Shown here in pieces: positions 50,126 through 63,000 of a DNA stretch of 64,000 bases. The stretch's first letter is position 1. Each line of letters starts with the position of its first letter. The position numbers and the translations under genes are program-made. The notes beneath the pieces were generated by a model. That model saw only the letters and a list, made by a program, of their open reading frames with translations. It did no database searches and was not told where the DNA came from. Origin of the DNA: Merluccius polli (taxonomy: Eukaryota; Chordata; Actinopteri; Gadiformes; Merlucciidae). Where the stretch lies: positions 1 through 64,000 of the forward strand of contig JAOPHQ010004283.1 of assembly GCA_030340625.1 (NCBI GenBank). The letters are read 5' to 3'.

Positions 50126-50434
50126 TTTATATCATTTCGCTTTTAACCAGGTATCTGATTCTGACCACCTAGTTATAGTCACTTACTTAACGTAGGAACT
50201 AGTTAATCTAATCCTTGTTGCACTGATACTTTAAAGCAAGTGGTTGCAAAGTGGTCATTTTCTGTCTGTCTGCAGGCTAAAAGAGCGTTTTTAACAAGGT
50301 GAGAACAAGACTGTTTATAAATAATGAATGAATAGTATGGAATAATGTGTGAATCACAACTAATTTGTCCATTCACCATCTCCACAGGTAGCATATAAAA
50401 TACTTTGGGTGCAGCCGGTTAGTATCCAAAATGT

Positions 50435-50530
50435 TTACAACACCCCCAGTGGGAATCGAACCCCTCACCCAGGCAGTGTTAATGCCTTGTTCTACCAGTG
50501 GAGCTAGCCAGGAACGAAACAGATGTTTCG
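50435..50530 (-). mobile_element. tRNA-like SINE head
   Basis: Minus strand: GGCTAGCTCCACTGGTAGAA (A-box), GGGGTTCGATTCCCACTGGG (B-box and acceptor-like end). Clearly tRNA-derived, but the arms do not fold into a full tRNA. Confidence 0.6.
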
Positions 50531-50639
50531 AGAACAGACTAAAAAGGATCAAACAAATTGACTTTAAATTCCTCATTAGTGGACTTAAATAGGGACTTAA
50601 AGGGAAAGGATAGTAACTGGGTTTGATCTCCCTCACCAT

Positions 50640-50845
50640 GTCCTCAGTCTAGTGGTGAGCAAGACGCCCTAACCCCAGCCTGCTCCTTAATGGGCCTCAG
50701 TCTCCTAGCGGCCATCTTGGTTCTAAGCGCTAGCTGGGTGGGGGAACTGAATGTCGAAGTCCGCCAATATGTGAATAAGTCACACGACATAATTCACTGG
50801 AAATCACTTTGGATAAAAGCATCTGTTAATGACTAAACAGTACAC
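50640..50845 (+). mobile_element. tRNA-derived SINE 3' half
   Basis: TCAGTCTAGTGGTGAGCAAG ACGCCCTAACCCCAGCCTGC TCC ... ATTCACTGGAAATCACTTTG GATAAAAGCATCTG. The central part is rearranged. Confidence 0.65.
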
Positions 50846-51361
50846 GGCTCTGTTATTTCTGAATAACAGACCGCTGCTATCCAACCATATAATATAACAG
50901 ACTATATCTTTAGCAGAAGCAATGCAATCATCTACAAAATATTTGAATAATTAAATATTGATACTTGTGTCAAATTATTGATTTCTTTAGTAAGTAGCAG
51001 TGTAATAAGCGGGATAATGTACAGTGAGCCGGTCAGTATTGCGAAATAAACCGCGACAGGGTGAAGGCCTCGAATCATCCCTTCCACAGCGAACAGTTAA
51101 CAGTGGGATGGCAACACCGGGGTCTGAAACGCACCACCGCTAGCGGTGCGGCGGCGGTGTCAGCCGGCTTCAGACAGGCTGTCCGGACCCATTACAGGAA
51201 GCTGCTAAGAGCGCAGCTCGCTGGACTGTGGAGCCACTAAGTTGAGAGTGTGTCGGCCTGAATGCCAGTTAATGGAGTAGCACCTCGCAGCGCTCTGCCT
51301 GAAGGCTCTGGTCACCGTACCTGAAAATAAAGACCACTCACATATGTCTGTCCCTTTCTAA

Positions 51362-51370
<9 letters not shown>

Positions 51371-51450
<80 letters not shown>
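51371..51450. repeat. (CA)n microsatellite
   Basis: Pure (CA)n after a (CT)n lead. Confidence 0.95.
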
Positions 51451-51451
<1 letters not shown>

Positions 51452-52224
51452 CCCAATATGTTGAAATCTGGCAGTAAGAGTGTAACTGCCTCCTGCTGTG
51501 TTGATGTCTATCACCATGGTGACACAGAGAGGCTGCGTTCATGTGCTCCTCGGATGCTCCCATTTCCCGAGTTGCAAAGTCGATCTTCTGACTTGGTGTC
51601 TTCATGAGCTTTCAAGTCGTAATGTGGAAACATCGACGCTACAGAGAAGATGTGTTGTATTTTATTGCTCAGAGCATTCAAATATATTTGCTGCTCCAGT
51701 GCATTCACTAAAACCACCAAAATATTGCTTTAGCTGACTTACATCATGTTTCTGCGTATATAATGTCACAACTAGTCATGTACCAACATTTTCATTGAGA
51801 CCAAGCTGCTACGTAGTAACATAGCCGTTGCCTGTCAGTTTGTCGTCAGTTGAAAAACAGACAGAAGGGTTCTAATAAAGCAAAAAATGATCATAATAAT
51901 GAAGTATAACATATAATAGTGATAATCATAAACGTAGCTCTTTATTCAACCCAATCGTTTAACTAGAGTTTGCAGTTTTACAGTCTGGAAATAAAGCAGG
52001 GATAATAAAAGTAATACAATATAAGTAATGAGTAAAAGTATAACTCGTAGTAAGTAAAAGTAATTAAATATAAACCCAATACTTATTACATTTAATATAA
52101 ATTCATCGCCGCTTTGTGTCGCCATTGTTATTTTCCCGCCACTGAACAGCGGCGCGCAAAAGGATCTTGGGATATGCGAGGCCGCGAAGGATAGTTGCGG
52201 TGCGTCCTCCAAAAAGAGGGAAAA

Positions 52225-52325
52225 GAAGTACGCATTTGAAGTACGCATTTGAAGGAGCCTTCGAATTGGGACAGCCTTCGCGCCGCGTTGTGACGTAATC
52301 GGCCTTCAAATGCGTACTTCGAAGG
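52225..52325. repeat. inverted repeat, transposon-like
   Basis: GAAGTACGCATTTGAAGG (52240-52257, with a second tandem part copy just before) and CCTTCAAATGCGTACTTC pair perfectly over 18 bp around a loop of about 45 bp. AATTGGGACA occurs on both sides. Probably the end region of a DNA transposon. Confidence 0.5.
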
Positions 52326-52387
52326 ATGCAGCCCCTGAATTGGGACACAGCTCTAAGCTGCTTCAGATTCAGGCTTAGCGGTTACTC

Positions 52388-53608
52388 TTAAAGGCCGTGG
52401 TGCAGGTTAAACACCACTGTCGATTAATGGGTACATAAAGCACTCAAGATATGTATATAAAGTTAGAAATGTCTCCAAAATGGTGTTTGTGGCAGGGTTG
52501 GTCCTCACCACACGCCACCTAAGTGGCTTTCTTTGGGGCCCTCCGACACAGGACACGGGTAGATGGTATTGCAAGGTGTTTATTCGGAGTTTCAGGCAGA
52601 TGGTATACGCCGAGCTGATGGTACAACATGTCATGACAGTGCTCCTCCTGAGTGTGTGTGTTGATAGCTGGTTTATCCTGGGTGTCATGATTGCTCTGCA
52701 CCACAGGTGTGCAGCCCCACCCAACCAGAGTCCAATCAGACTGACTCAGGCCAGGTGAGGCTGTAAACCAGCCACCAACAACACACACTCCGCATACTCC
52801 TCCACAGTGTTAAAGTCCAGTTTTTGTAGTTTTTGGTAGTAACGGTTCTTTTTAACACAAATCGGCGATGACGTCACGTGAGGGAGACGTGGTGGAAGGT
52901 AGCCTCAGCCTTGTACAAGAACTATGGCGTCTTCGGTAGAAAATTAAACCTTCACCACGGCCTTTAACTTAAAAAAACACTATCAAAATACATACTGCTA
53001 TTGAAATAATTTTAATACACCAACACAGTAGTGCTATGCTGCTATAAATGTCATTTTCAGTTTTGATGTCGGGACGTCCCTGGCGGGTGGACATTATTGT
53101 TTAACACATTGAACGTGGGGTAACTCTCTGAAAAGGAGACTCTCACGGAGAAGATAGCGGAAGACAACAAAGCAGCATGGGGGACGCTGACAGTGACACA
53201 GACGCCGGCACCGCTTTACGGGGCGGTACACCTTCGAGCAGCAATGCGACGAGTACATCAACTACTGCAAATACTGTTGGTAGATTGATAGATAAGTACT
53301 ATATGTATTTATCTATTTATCTGTATAATATGCTGAACAATCTCTTACTAGTCTCTCTCTACTCGTCTCTCTCAATGGTCTCAATGCGGGCTTTGGTCTG
53401 TCGTCTCCCCGACGTGACGTCATGCAATGCATTGTGGGGAAATGGGAATCAATCCCAAACTGCTAAAATAGTAGCTACTTTTTCATATTATATTACGTTT
53501 TGTGATACCCAACAACATCAAATACAATGAATAACAGTTTAAATGTTTATTACCAACAAGCAAATGTGCAAATCCGTTAGAAAATTAAACCTGCACCACG
53601 GCCTTTAA
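52388..53608. mobile_element. TTAA-bounded element with three related termini
   Basis: The left end is TTAA then AGGCCGTGGTGCAGG. The reverse complement of the right end at 52967 is TTAA then AGGCCGTGGTGAAGG, and at 53608 TTAA then AGGCCGTGGTGCAGG. So either a 580-bp copy (52388-52967) lies in or beside a 1221-bp one, or one terminus was duplicated. TTAA at all ends recalls piggyBac target choice, but the termini do not start with the usual piggyBac bases. Confidence 0.65.
53177..53279 (+). other. exon-like short ORF inside the TTAA-bounded element
   Basis: ATG in a strong context (GCAGCATGG) opens 34 codons reading MGDADSDTDAGTALRGGTPS then SSNATSTSTTANTV, acidic and Ser/Thr-rich, ending at a donor-like G|GTAGAT. 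It could be a first exon of an autonomous transposase or of a captured host gene. No downstream exon was recognised. Confidence 0.3.
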
Positions 53609-53969
53609 GCGAATGCTATCATATGAAGCTATGGTATGAAGGTAATCCAAATCCCCTGCTATGGATGTTTGACTTTATTAATGATCTGCTGTCTTGTAAC
53701 ATAGCCAGGTTATATACGCCCACTCAGTATGCATATTTTAAGCTCTTGCTCGTGCTTTGTTTATATTTTTTTAATATATTTTGTACAGGCCGGTATGGAG
53801 AGAGAGGTACAGGGTGCCATTAAACTGAGTTATGGGTGTGGGTGTGAAGATCCCTCTTAGATATACTGGAGTTATGCAAATAACCTTGACTTAATTACAT
53901 GTCAAGTGTACTTGCACAGATAGGCGTATAGGCGTATCTAATGAACTGGCAACTCAGTATATCTAGGCC

Positions 53970-53977
<8 letters not shown>

Positions 53978-54009
<32 letters not shown>
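53978..54009. repeat. (CA)n microsatellite
   Basis: Pure (CA)n. Confidence 0.93.
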
Positions 54010-54010
<1 letters not shown>

Positions 54011-54159
54011 GAAGTCCTGCTAATAGTTAGTGGTCCGGAGACTGAACCATTATTCTTATGTTTGGATGATGTTCAAACACCTGAATCCTATGACAAATAG
54101 TCTGAATATCCAGAAGGAGAATGCATCCACTTAAAATAAGTCAGCGTATGTCCCTGCTG

Positions 54160-54420
54160 CAGAACGCTAATGAAGTGAGCGAGTCGGCTAACGTAGCAGA
54201 CTGATAACTTGGTAGGTTGTGCTAAACCAGCGAGGAGTAAGTTAGCATCGCCGGGACACCATTAGCAGGCCAGGCAGGGTTAAAAAGCTTTATCAGGATA
54301 CCAATAACAGGCAGGAGGAGTGACCTCGCTTGGAGCTAGCCAGCAACGTCAGGACACCGTTAGCAGGCAGGGCTAAACTGGCGGGGAGCTACCGGGCGCT
54401 AGCCGGCGTCGTGTTCGAAA
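54160..54420. repeat. degenerate TTAGCAGGC/GCTAAAC tandem repeats
   Basis: GGACACCATTAGCAGGCCAG GCAGGG and GGACACCGTTAGCAGGCAGG GCTAAACTGG with linked GCTAGCC words; two to three loose copies. Confidence 0.55.
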
Positions 54421-54649
54421 CACCCTTGGACAGAGCGGCAGGTCTCAGGTGGGCTAAACTGCTGTCAAGGTCATGGGCGGCGGCGGCGTTGCGCCCGGGC
54501 GTGCCTGGCCGCACTTTACACGCTCTGTGGCCCGGGATCGAACGCCCCAGGGGCCACATCAATAACACCTCTCCCCCCCCCTCTCTCCATCCCTCCCTTT
54601 CCTTCTCCTCAGCTCAGAGGAAAGAAATGGAGCATCACTTTAGTACTGG

Positions 54650-55063
<414 letters not shown>

Positions 55064-55404
55064 GGTCTTGAAGAGACAGCCTGGACAAGGTGTTGGGCAG
55101 CAGCTGGTTCAGCCTCTGAGAAGTGGGTCAGGCTGCTGATGTGTGTTCTGGCATTAAACGATCTCCCATTTCATTAACTCATTAAGTGGACTACGACATG
55201 ACGTCTAGCCGGCACACAACTCACTGAACAATCCCTCGCTCCATTTTAGAGTTGGTATGAACACCACAACGGTACTCCCACTCTCCAGATTCAAACCCTG
55301 AAGAATCGATACACCGCCTCATCCCCGCTTCGCTTATGCCCACCCACATCAGTCCTGTTTTGAAAAGCCTCTATAAAAGATATAATACCGTACATCTTTG
55401 ATTT

Positions 55405-55580
55405 TGGATAGTGTAGTGGTGAGGGTGTTTCATTCCCAGCCTGTAGGTTCTGGGTTCGAACGCCAATGTCCCCAAACACCTCCCTGCTCATAACATGAAT
55501 CCAAGTACTACATTCAAATCCAAATACCAAATCCAAATTTCCTGAAAGTTGCTTTGGATAAAAGTGTCAACGAAAAAGCT
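55405..55580 (+). mobile_element. tRNA-derived SINE, diverged copy
   Basis: GGATAGTGTAGTGGTGAGGG, GGTTCTGGGTTCGAACGCC (B-box), CCCCAAACACCTCCCTGCTC, TTGCTTTGGATAAAAGTGTC. Confidence 0.75.
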
Positions 55581-56374
55581 AATGGGAATAAAAGGTCAAG
55601 AGTCAATACATGTGTACAGCTACACATAATACAAAATAACAACTGGAAATGTACTGCCACTACTTCACGTAACTTCTCCATTTACACCAGTGAGCCAAAC
55701 CAGCACCAACCGCGGTGAGGACTGGCGGGCCCCACTTCTTGGAGGCCTTCTGCGTGGAGACCACCTCCCATCCAGCAGGGTCTCCATGGTGATTATGCCT
55801 CCCAGTGGAAGCAACACGACGTCTGTTTTCCTCCACGACGGCGCTGCCTGCCGTGAGTCTGAAGAGCTATGAGTGAGTGCTATTGATTTGCTAGAGGAGG
55901 TGTGAAAGCGAGAGACTGGAAAATGCTCTTGTTCGTTCGTCCCCCCCGGGAGCCCAAGTCCTTTCCTTTAAACATGTGAGGAGGGTGCACTCGGCTGAAC
56001 TCCGGTGAATCACTGGCTTATTACAGCTGGATGTACAAGCTGACGGAGGAGTGGCGGTATAAAGTAAAAGCCAGAGGAGGGTTTGGAAAGGTGAGTGAAA
56101 ACAGTGTGTCCATGTTTCCCTAGTCCCCGAACGAACTATGACCCCGAGAAGACAGTCCACCGGCATAAGTAGGTCATGCGGGCCCCGGTGCCTTTAGATA
56201 CTGTGGAAAAGTCCTCCTAGGAGAAGGGTTGAGGTGGTCTGAAGAGCGGCGCTCAATCTAAGGAAGGACGGTGGCTCCGAGTCGAGGTCCAGCGGGCGGC
56301 CGTAGCGTCCCGAAAGGATTGTAATCACATCATTGTGATTCATCATGTGACACCGTGAGCAAAAGCGACTCGAA

Positions 56375-56470
56375 GGATGCCTACAGGTAATCGAACCCCA
56401 GCCGAAAGGTACCGGGTTCGATCCCAGATGTCCACATTGCAACCTACCTGTAGTTTGCGGACATTGGGGG
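56375..56470 (+). mobile_element. tRNA-derived SINE fragment
   Basis: AAGGTACCGGGTTCGATCCC (B-box) with flanking GATGCCTACAGG and ACCTACCTGTAG family pieces in rearranged order. Followed by a G18 run. Confidence 0.55.
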
Positions 56471-57388
56471 GGGGGGGGGGGGAAGCGAACACCCGAGCCG
56501 CTAGACAAGCCGATCCCTAATGGCCCATCTCCTGAGCGCCTGAGCACAAGACAAAACAGAGTGGTCCCTGGCACACCGAACAACGAAATCTAAATACAGT
56601 TCACGGCCCGAAATAACATGACATACTTAATAAAGCGAACGTCGAATATTATTTTCCACGGTCTATTTTTAAGCTACAGGTGCAGTGGAGCGTTACGACC
56701 AGATGGAGCACAGCCTTCTTCTTCATCATCATCATCCTCCTCCTCCTCATGTTCGTGGGGGCCAGACTGAAGGGACTCTCTATTTCCGTTCGCTCGGCGG
56801 AGTCTCTAGAGTTGGTTAACAGCTACCTATCCCGTTGCAATCGATGCTGCGGCGCTAACCCGCCGCTATCGACTCCACTGCAGTGCAGAGGGAAGAGAGA
56901 AGGAAGGCCGGGGGAAAAACAAACAGCTTACCGGACACACGGACACGAGGACGCAGAAAGAACCGGGTAACCAGGGAGGAGGGAGAAATGTATTCAAAGT
57001 AAAAGTCCCATTTTAGATAAGGAGCTCATACGGGGAGGGAGGAGGGGGTTGGGGGTGTGTGTGTGACGGAGCGGGACAGAGGAGGCAAGAAAAGAAGGAG
57101 AGAAAATGCAGATCTGTGATTGTGTGGGTATTGGAAAAGTGGTGGTAGCGGAGTGGGGGGGGGGGGGGGGGGGGTTCGATCGATGCAAATAGATAATGGC
57201 CGGGTCTCTCTCCTAATGTGTGACTTTGCAGGGGTGAGGGCGCCATGGAAGAGATCAATTGCTGCTGTTTTTTTCCCTGTTGCTCTCTAATCCCTAACTA
57301 TCTATAAGTAATTAACCTTCAGAGGAGCCGCAACAAACGACACACCAGGAGAACGGAGCCGGGGAATAGCAATGAGATGGAGCAGCTA

Positions 57389-57419
57389 CCCAGCCAGCCA
57401 GCCAGCCAGCCAGCCAGCA
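57389..57419. repeat. (CAGC)n repeat
   Basis: About seven units. Confidence 0.93.
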
Positions 57420-57521
57420 GCTAGCTTCTAGCACCTCAACCAGCCTGGTCTTGCCGAGGAGACCACCCTGGGCCTGGGTTCTCCGAGACCACATGCAGAG
57501 CAGATGGACTAGGAGCTAGTG

Positions 57522-57735
57522 CAGTGGTTCCCAATCTTTTTTGGCCTGTGACCCCATTCCTAGCTCTGAAAATGTTTGCGACCCGCAATCGCTGACGTCG
57601 GACCATTGACATCACTCTCCGTTGGGCCGATTCAGAAAAATGAATTAAATGGTCCAACCTTTTCACAGAAACAGCGCTGATGTTTCAGAACGCGACTGTT
57701 TCACAACATGCGTACGAAGCAGTACTATTAATATC
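57522..57735. mobile_element. hAT-like left end and interior
   Basis: CAGTGGTTCCCAATCTTTTT then GGCCTGTGACCCC is a hAT (Charlie-type) left end. A possible right end GGTTGGGAACCCATG lies near 58202-58216 but no target duplication fits. The interior holds the CGTACGAAGCAGTACT motif also present in two other places. Confidence 0.5.
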
Positions 57736-58309
57736 CAGTATGGACGAAGGCAGGAGAAGAACTTCAGGTTGTGGATGCGTGGAGAGCGGGGGCCGGGTCT
57801 TCTCGTGCACGTAGGTGTATTTCATAAACGTCTGGCCGTTTGTATGCGAGAGCAGGAGTCCTACTGCCATCTGTGGGCACGACAGCAGAACAATGGAGCT
57901 GAGGCTCAGGCACAGCGAAACAGGAGAAATCAAGGCACACCGACAGAAAGTTGAAGGGAATGATTATGAAAAATGCCACACACATCCTGACTAGGATATG
58001 CTATTTACAAGTTTTGCAATAGTTTGAGCACAGCAGACAAAAAAGTATTGCATGGATACAGACTCACATTTTTCTTTTCTTTTTTTTTAAAATCACAAAT
58101 GTGTATTGCGATGGAGTAGAATAATTCATCTGATAATATATATTACATCATATATTAAATACAATTTTGCAGGATACCCAGCCTTGCCTCAAGACTCAGC
58201 GGTTGGGAACCCATGTAAAAATCTCTCTCCAACTCAACACCTTTCAGCCGTGTTCCCGCTTGTATTTCACACCTCAGCGCCATGTGTGCAAATAAAGGAG
58301 CATTCAGTA

Positions 58310-58855
58310 TAGTGAGAATCTGAATCAGATTTATTGGCACATCAATGCCTGTACATTACATCACAACTCCTAAAATCAATGCCCCCCCCCCTCCCCCTGG
58401 TCAAGTCCATTATGAAACAAACATCCAGAGAATATCCACATTAGTAAAAGGCATACAATAGGTTCTGTTCAAAATTGACACGTTAATACACAATAACATA
58501 CAATAGGTGGTGTGTTTGGAAGAAGCGGGCCATCGTATGCTGAGTGTGAAGTGTTCAGTCCCGTCGGGTTAAACCATTTAGCCAACCATGATGGGGGGGG
58601 GGGGGGCAAAAGAGACAATTTCACTCCCTGTTGCAGGGCAGTGACTTGAGACTGATGCTAACCCGGTTAAAACAGAGATGACTGTGGCCATCCAAGTTCC
58701 AAAATAAAAATGTCTGATGATAATAATATTATTAATAATAATAATAATAATAATAATGAGCAGGGAAACTAATGTTCAGCGTGACAGCCAATTGGTTGTT
58801 GAAAACACTGCTCTGCTGCTCCAATAGGAGAGACGCCCCGCCACACAACTTCCTT
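58310..58855 (-). other. mtor: probable mtor 3' UTR
   Basis: Non-coding sequence downstream of the mtor stop. It includes an (ATT)n run at 58729-58757. The first AATAAA on the minus strand is at 58330-58335, giving a 3' UTR of about 540 nt. That signal lies in a GAATC-rich stretch resembling a dispersed fish repeat, so another site further left is possible. Confidence 0.45.
58330..58335 (-). terminator. candidate polyadenylation signal AATAAA
   Basis: First canonical AATAAA downstream of the mtor stop on the minus strand, followed 30-60 nt later by a GT-rich patch. Inference only; no transcript evidence is visible. Confidence 0.4.
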
Positions 58856-58871
58856 TTACCAAAATGGACAC
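58856..58871 (-). CDS. mtor: mtor terminal coding exon (WCPFW-stop)
   Basis: Only 16 coding bases: after acceptor TTTCCAG it completes the split tryptophan and reads C-P-F-W-TAA. CPFW is the invariant carboxy terminus of mTOR, and phase and splice site both fit, which is strong support for so short an exon. The preceding intron is 656 bp and carries a hAT-like element. Confidence 0.92.
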
Positions 58872-60024
58872 CTGGAAAGAAGAAAAAAAAGACCAATCAT
58901 GAGACAGTACCACCTGACCTCGCTTCTCATTCCCATTATTTTATCTTGCACAGTTTATATTTTTCAGGGGTCACAACCTCAATATGAACCAATGGCAGAC
59001 AACCACACAAGCTATTAGTCATTCAGCAGAAGCTTTTAACCACTGGTCAGCTGAGGACATTAAACACTAGGGGTGGGAAAAAAATTGATTCTCCTAAGTA
59101 CCGCAATTATTTATTTTTTAAAAAGATTTTTTAATGCCTGAAGCGAACAGGCGTTAAAACAGTATGTTTATTTTATCTTGTGTTTTTTCACATTAAATGC
59201 GTACAAGAAGTACACTACATCAACAGTAGCATGTCACCTTCCCTTAAACCCTCCCAGTATAGCAATGATGCTGCTGAACTAAAAGTCAGAAAGACTGACT
59301 GACTGATGTGCATTGTTTTTGGAAATATGCCTCATGATATACAGTCTCTAGAAGTGTAGGATTCAACTTTTTCCCATGGTCTAGTGTAAAGTCTAAAGTA
59401 AACAAACAAGTACACCCAAGTACGGTAACAGTATAATATAATATATAATCGTGAGATAAGCATATCGTCCCAGCCCTATTAACCACAGGCACAGGGGGGG
59501 AGAACGAGAGAGAAGGAGATTACTGACCAGCCGATGTAGCACTGGCACAGGTTCTCGTGGGACGTGGCCTGCTTGATGAGCAGCTCCACCTGTGTGGGCA
59601 CGTCCAGGGTCTCGTCGTGGGAGAAGTCCCGTCCTGCACGGAGACAACAGGGAAAACCAATCAGAACGCTCCAGGGGGATTTCTAGTTTAGCTTTGTCTT
59701 TAACAGGCACTCACTATTTGGTCATTTAGTACAGCGGTTCTCAAACAATTTTTTACAAATGTACCCTAACGGTGGTATATATCGATTTCGACAGTCTCTA
59801 GAAGTGTATAATTCAACTTTTTCCCATGGTCTAGTGTAAAAAAAAAGTAAACAAAAATTGCAATAAATCGTAATATCGAATCGTAATTCTTGTGGTGATG
59901 GTCAGGTGAGGGTGGTGATGGTCAGGTAGTGAAGGTCTCACCTGTGAGTTTGTCTCGCACTCTGTTGATGATCTGAATGGCCTTCTTGTTCAGAGCCTCA
60001 GGCTGCACCAGTCCATCTCCAACT

Positions 60025-60059
<35 letters not shown>

Positions 60060-63000
60060 CATATTCATACAGCATTCCAACAGACAAATTGCATGCAGAT
60101 TGCTCTGGGTAAGAGCAGTTGAGTTTGATTGGAATAAAACGGCAGCAGAAGCCGACTTGCTGATTGCAATTCTGTTACGGAAAAATAAACAAATTGAAAT
60201 GATAGCAAAGTCTGGCTGCAGCTTCCTGGATGGAACAAGAATCACCATTTACATTTTTTCTATTATATAATATCATATTTTTAATATCCATATATACTTT
60301 ATGGACAGGACAGTGAAGAGTGGGTTGAAGCCACCGAACCATCAGAATTCACATTCTTAGGGACAACACACACACACACACAGATACTCACTGAAGGAGT
60401 GGATGGACTCGGGCACGGTAGTCCCTGGTTTCTTATGGGTGGTCTCTCCCAGGTCAATACCTTCCAGAGCCTCTGAATAAACAGAACACACACATTCAAC
60501 ACCGTGACATTCAACACATGTTCAACACTGTGACGTTAAACAACCGTGATGTTCAACACAGTGACGTTCAATACCGTGACGTTCAACACGCACACGTTTA
60601 ACACCGTGACTTTCATCAACAACACCAGCACCACGATGATCCAAACTGGACTCCACCCCTCCAGAACTCACCCACTGATTGTCCTGCGGTGTAGGAGTCG
60701 GTCCTGGTCCGGGAGCGCTTGTTTCCTTTGGTGTTCGCTGGAAAACAGACCAGAATGTGTTGTTTACAAACTGGATTAACCCAAGGTTGCAAACAACAGG
60801 AAGGGCATTTCTACTCTTGGCCCTTTAATTGAGGCCGGCGATAATAAAAGACAAGTCAACACAGAACACACTGCACCTTCTTTCTACAAGCGCTACAAAA
60901 AAGCCAACGTAGGATCTTTTGTAGGTTTGATAAAGTACCGCAGCATTGGTCAGATAGGAAGTGGTCATGCATCTCATGGACGCGCGTCAAGAACCAAACA
61001 TAGTTGCCAAACTGGTGGTCCAGTTTCGGCTCTTGGTAGTACCGACGTGTTTCGGTCAGTACCTCAAAGGATGCCCAGCACTAATGCCAATGCACAGCTA
61101 GCATCCCAGGCTAAGTGATGTGGTCCCTGCATGCTTACTGTCCATGAGCCTCCAGTTGAGCAGCGGGTCGTAGACAAAGGCCTCCAGCACGGCCATGACG
61201 CTGTCGCGGTGCTCCCTCAGCACCTGCATCACTGTGTGGCACGTGATTCGGTAGTTACCGTCCAGACCCGTCACCTGCACGCACGGTCACGCACACGCGC
61301 ACACACACACACACACATGAATAAGAGACTCAACGGTGTGTAGATAAATTGCAGCAAAGTGTTCACAATGACTTCCTGGTGTCGAAAGGAAATGCTCACT
61401 ATTTCCTAAGACGGAAGTACACGTATGAAGCAGAAGTACTGCTTCGTACGTGTGTTGTGAAGAAAACACCGCCTGCAACAACAACTCTATTTCCACAAAA
61501 ACAAATGCAGAAAGGTTGGACCATTGCTCCTTTTAGTGACTTTATCCTCTACCTCCATGGCGTTGGTCAGCATCCGGGTCAACCGGAAGGGAATTTTCTC
61601 TGGGAACTTCTCTCTCGTCATGGCGACCTGTGTGGACCAGAGGAAGAGGTTATTATGGGATGTGGTTAGAGGTCATCGTGGGGCGTCCACGGGAGAGGAA
61701 GGGGGGTCTCACCTCAAAACAGTCCCCAAAGTCGATGTGGAGGATCTTGCCACTTAGCCTGTCCAGCATGAGGTTGGAGGGATGCCTACAGACATAAGAT
61801 GAGATGGTACTAATTACTAACTAGATTATTTGATTAATTGGACCAGAAATGGCCTGATAAAGATCCATCATGGACCGAAAAGGTTGTCTGATTAATTAAT
61901 AAAGAAGTTTAAATGATATCTTTGTGTGCGGTTCCACCTTAGGGTCAGGGTTATGCTCTGCTCTTAACCCAGCACCCACGGTCCATGTGTGTACGGCTTA
62001 TCTCTCACTAGAAGTGTCCAAGTTACCCACTAATCAGCAGCTATCTTCAATACGGTGTGTGCTAGAGATATACATGGAGGGCTTTAGGACCCTGGGCGTC
62101 GTACCGGTCTCCTAGTCCCAGGATGTAGCCCACCATGGACATGACCGCCAGGGAGCGAGTGTAGTTGGTCCTCCTGTCGAACCACACCTGGGTGGCAGAG
62201 CATCGTCGTAACGTATTAACATGCTTGTTCACACTTATTATAGAGCAGTTCACAGTTGTCACAGAGATGTTATTACAGAGCTGTTGTACAGCGTGGTGTA
62301 CCTCAGAGCTGGGGCTCTTCAGCCACAGCAGCTTGGCCAGGTCGTCGCCCGCCGTGTTGTTCACCGCGTGCTCAAACACCTCCACCTTCTCCATCAGCGT
62401 CAGGTGGTCGTAGTCTGGCGCCATCTGCAGACCACAAAAAAACAGCAGGTTTAGGAGCAGCCAAGCAGGCAACAGCTGTGGTGGAACCACAACATACATG
62501 ACAACATAATGACATGAGAAATAACAGTCAATCAAAAATCATAATGTACGCCTTTTGGGGACACATCCAAAGCCTTTTATGGAGCGCACACATTTTGGCA
62601 TGAGTGGCCCCAGGGGAAATCCCCCCCCCCCCCCCTCACTCTGGCAGTATGAACGCCAGGCTCTGCCAACGGCTCCACAACATGGAGCTCACGGTGTCTC
62701 TATGGGGGGCAGGACAGTCTGGCGGCTGGTTAGGGTGTTTGATTCCCACCCAAAAGGTAGTGTCTCACCCGGAGCACGATGTCTAACCCCTACCTGCTCC
62801 TTAATGACATCATCAGTAATTAGTAAGTAGTGTCTAACCCCTACCTGCTCCTTAATGTCATCATCAGTAATGACATCATCAGTAATTAGTAAGTAGTGTC
62901 TAACCCCTACCTGCTCCGTAATGACATCATCAGTAATGACATTATCAGTAATTAGTAAGTAGCGTCTAACCCCTACCTGCTCCTTAATGACATCATCCGT

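Larger units (their letters stand above)
55580..57520. other. intergenic block without recognised gene
   Basis: Mostly unique sequence with a SINE fragment, G-runs (56466-56483, 57156-57173) and (CAGC)n. No ORF has family features. Confidence 0.4.

Noticed and set aside
50435..50530. Functional tRNA gene
   Set aside because: A- and B-box-like motifs are present, but the arms do not pair into a cloverleaf, and the sequence is one of many SINE heads in the window. The same judgement applies to 3906, 15255, 30596, 48665 and 55405.
56680..56970. Plus-strand ORF with a hydrophobic run (FFFIIIILLLLMFVG)
   Set aside because: The hydrophobic run is the translation of a CTTC/ATC/CTC simple repeat. 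No downstream domain or splice partner.
62766..62785. Duplicated piece of the mtor exon as proof of exon duplication
   Set aside because: The matching words (GGAGCA.GATG) also belong to the SINE body, so the similarity may be chance; kept only as part of the donor finding.
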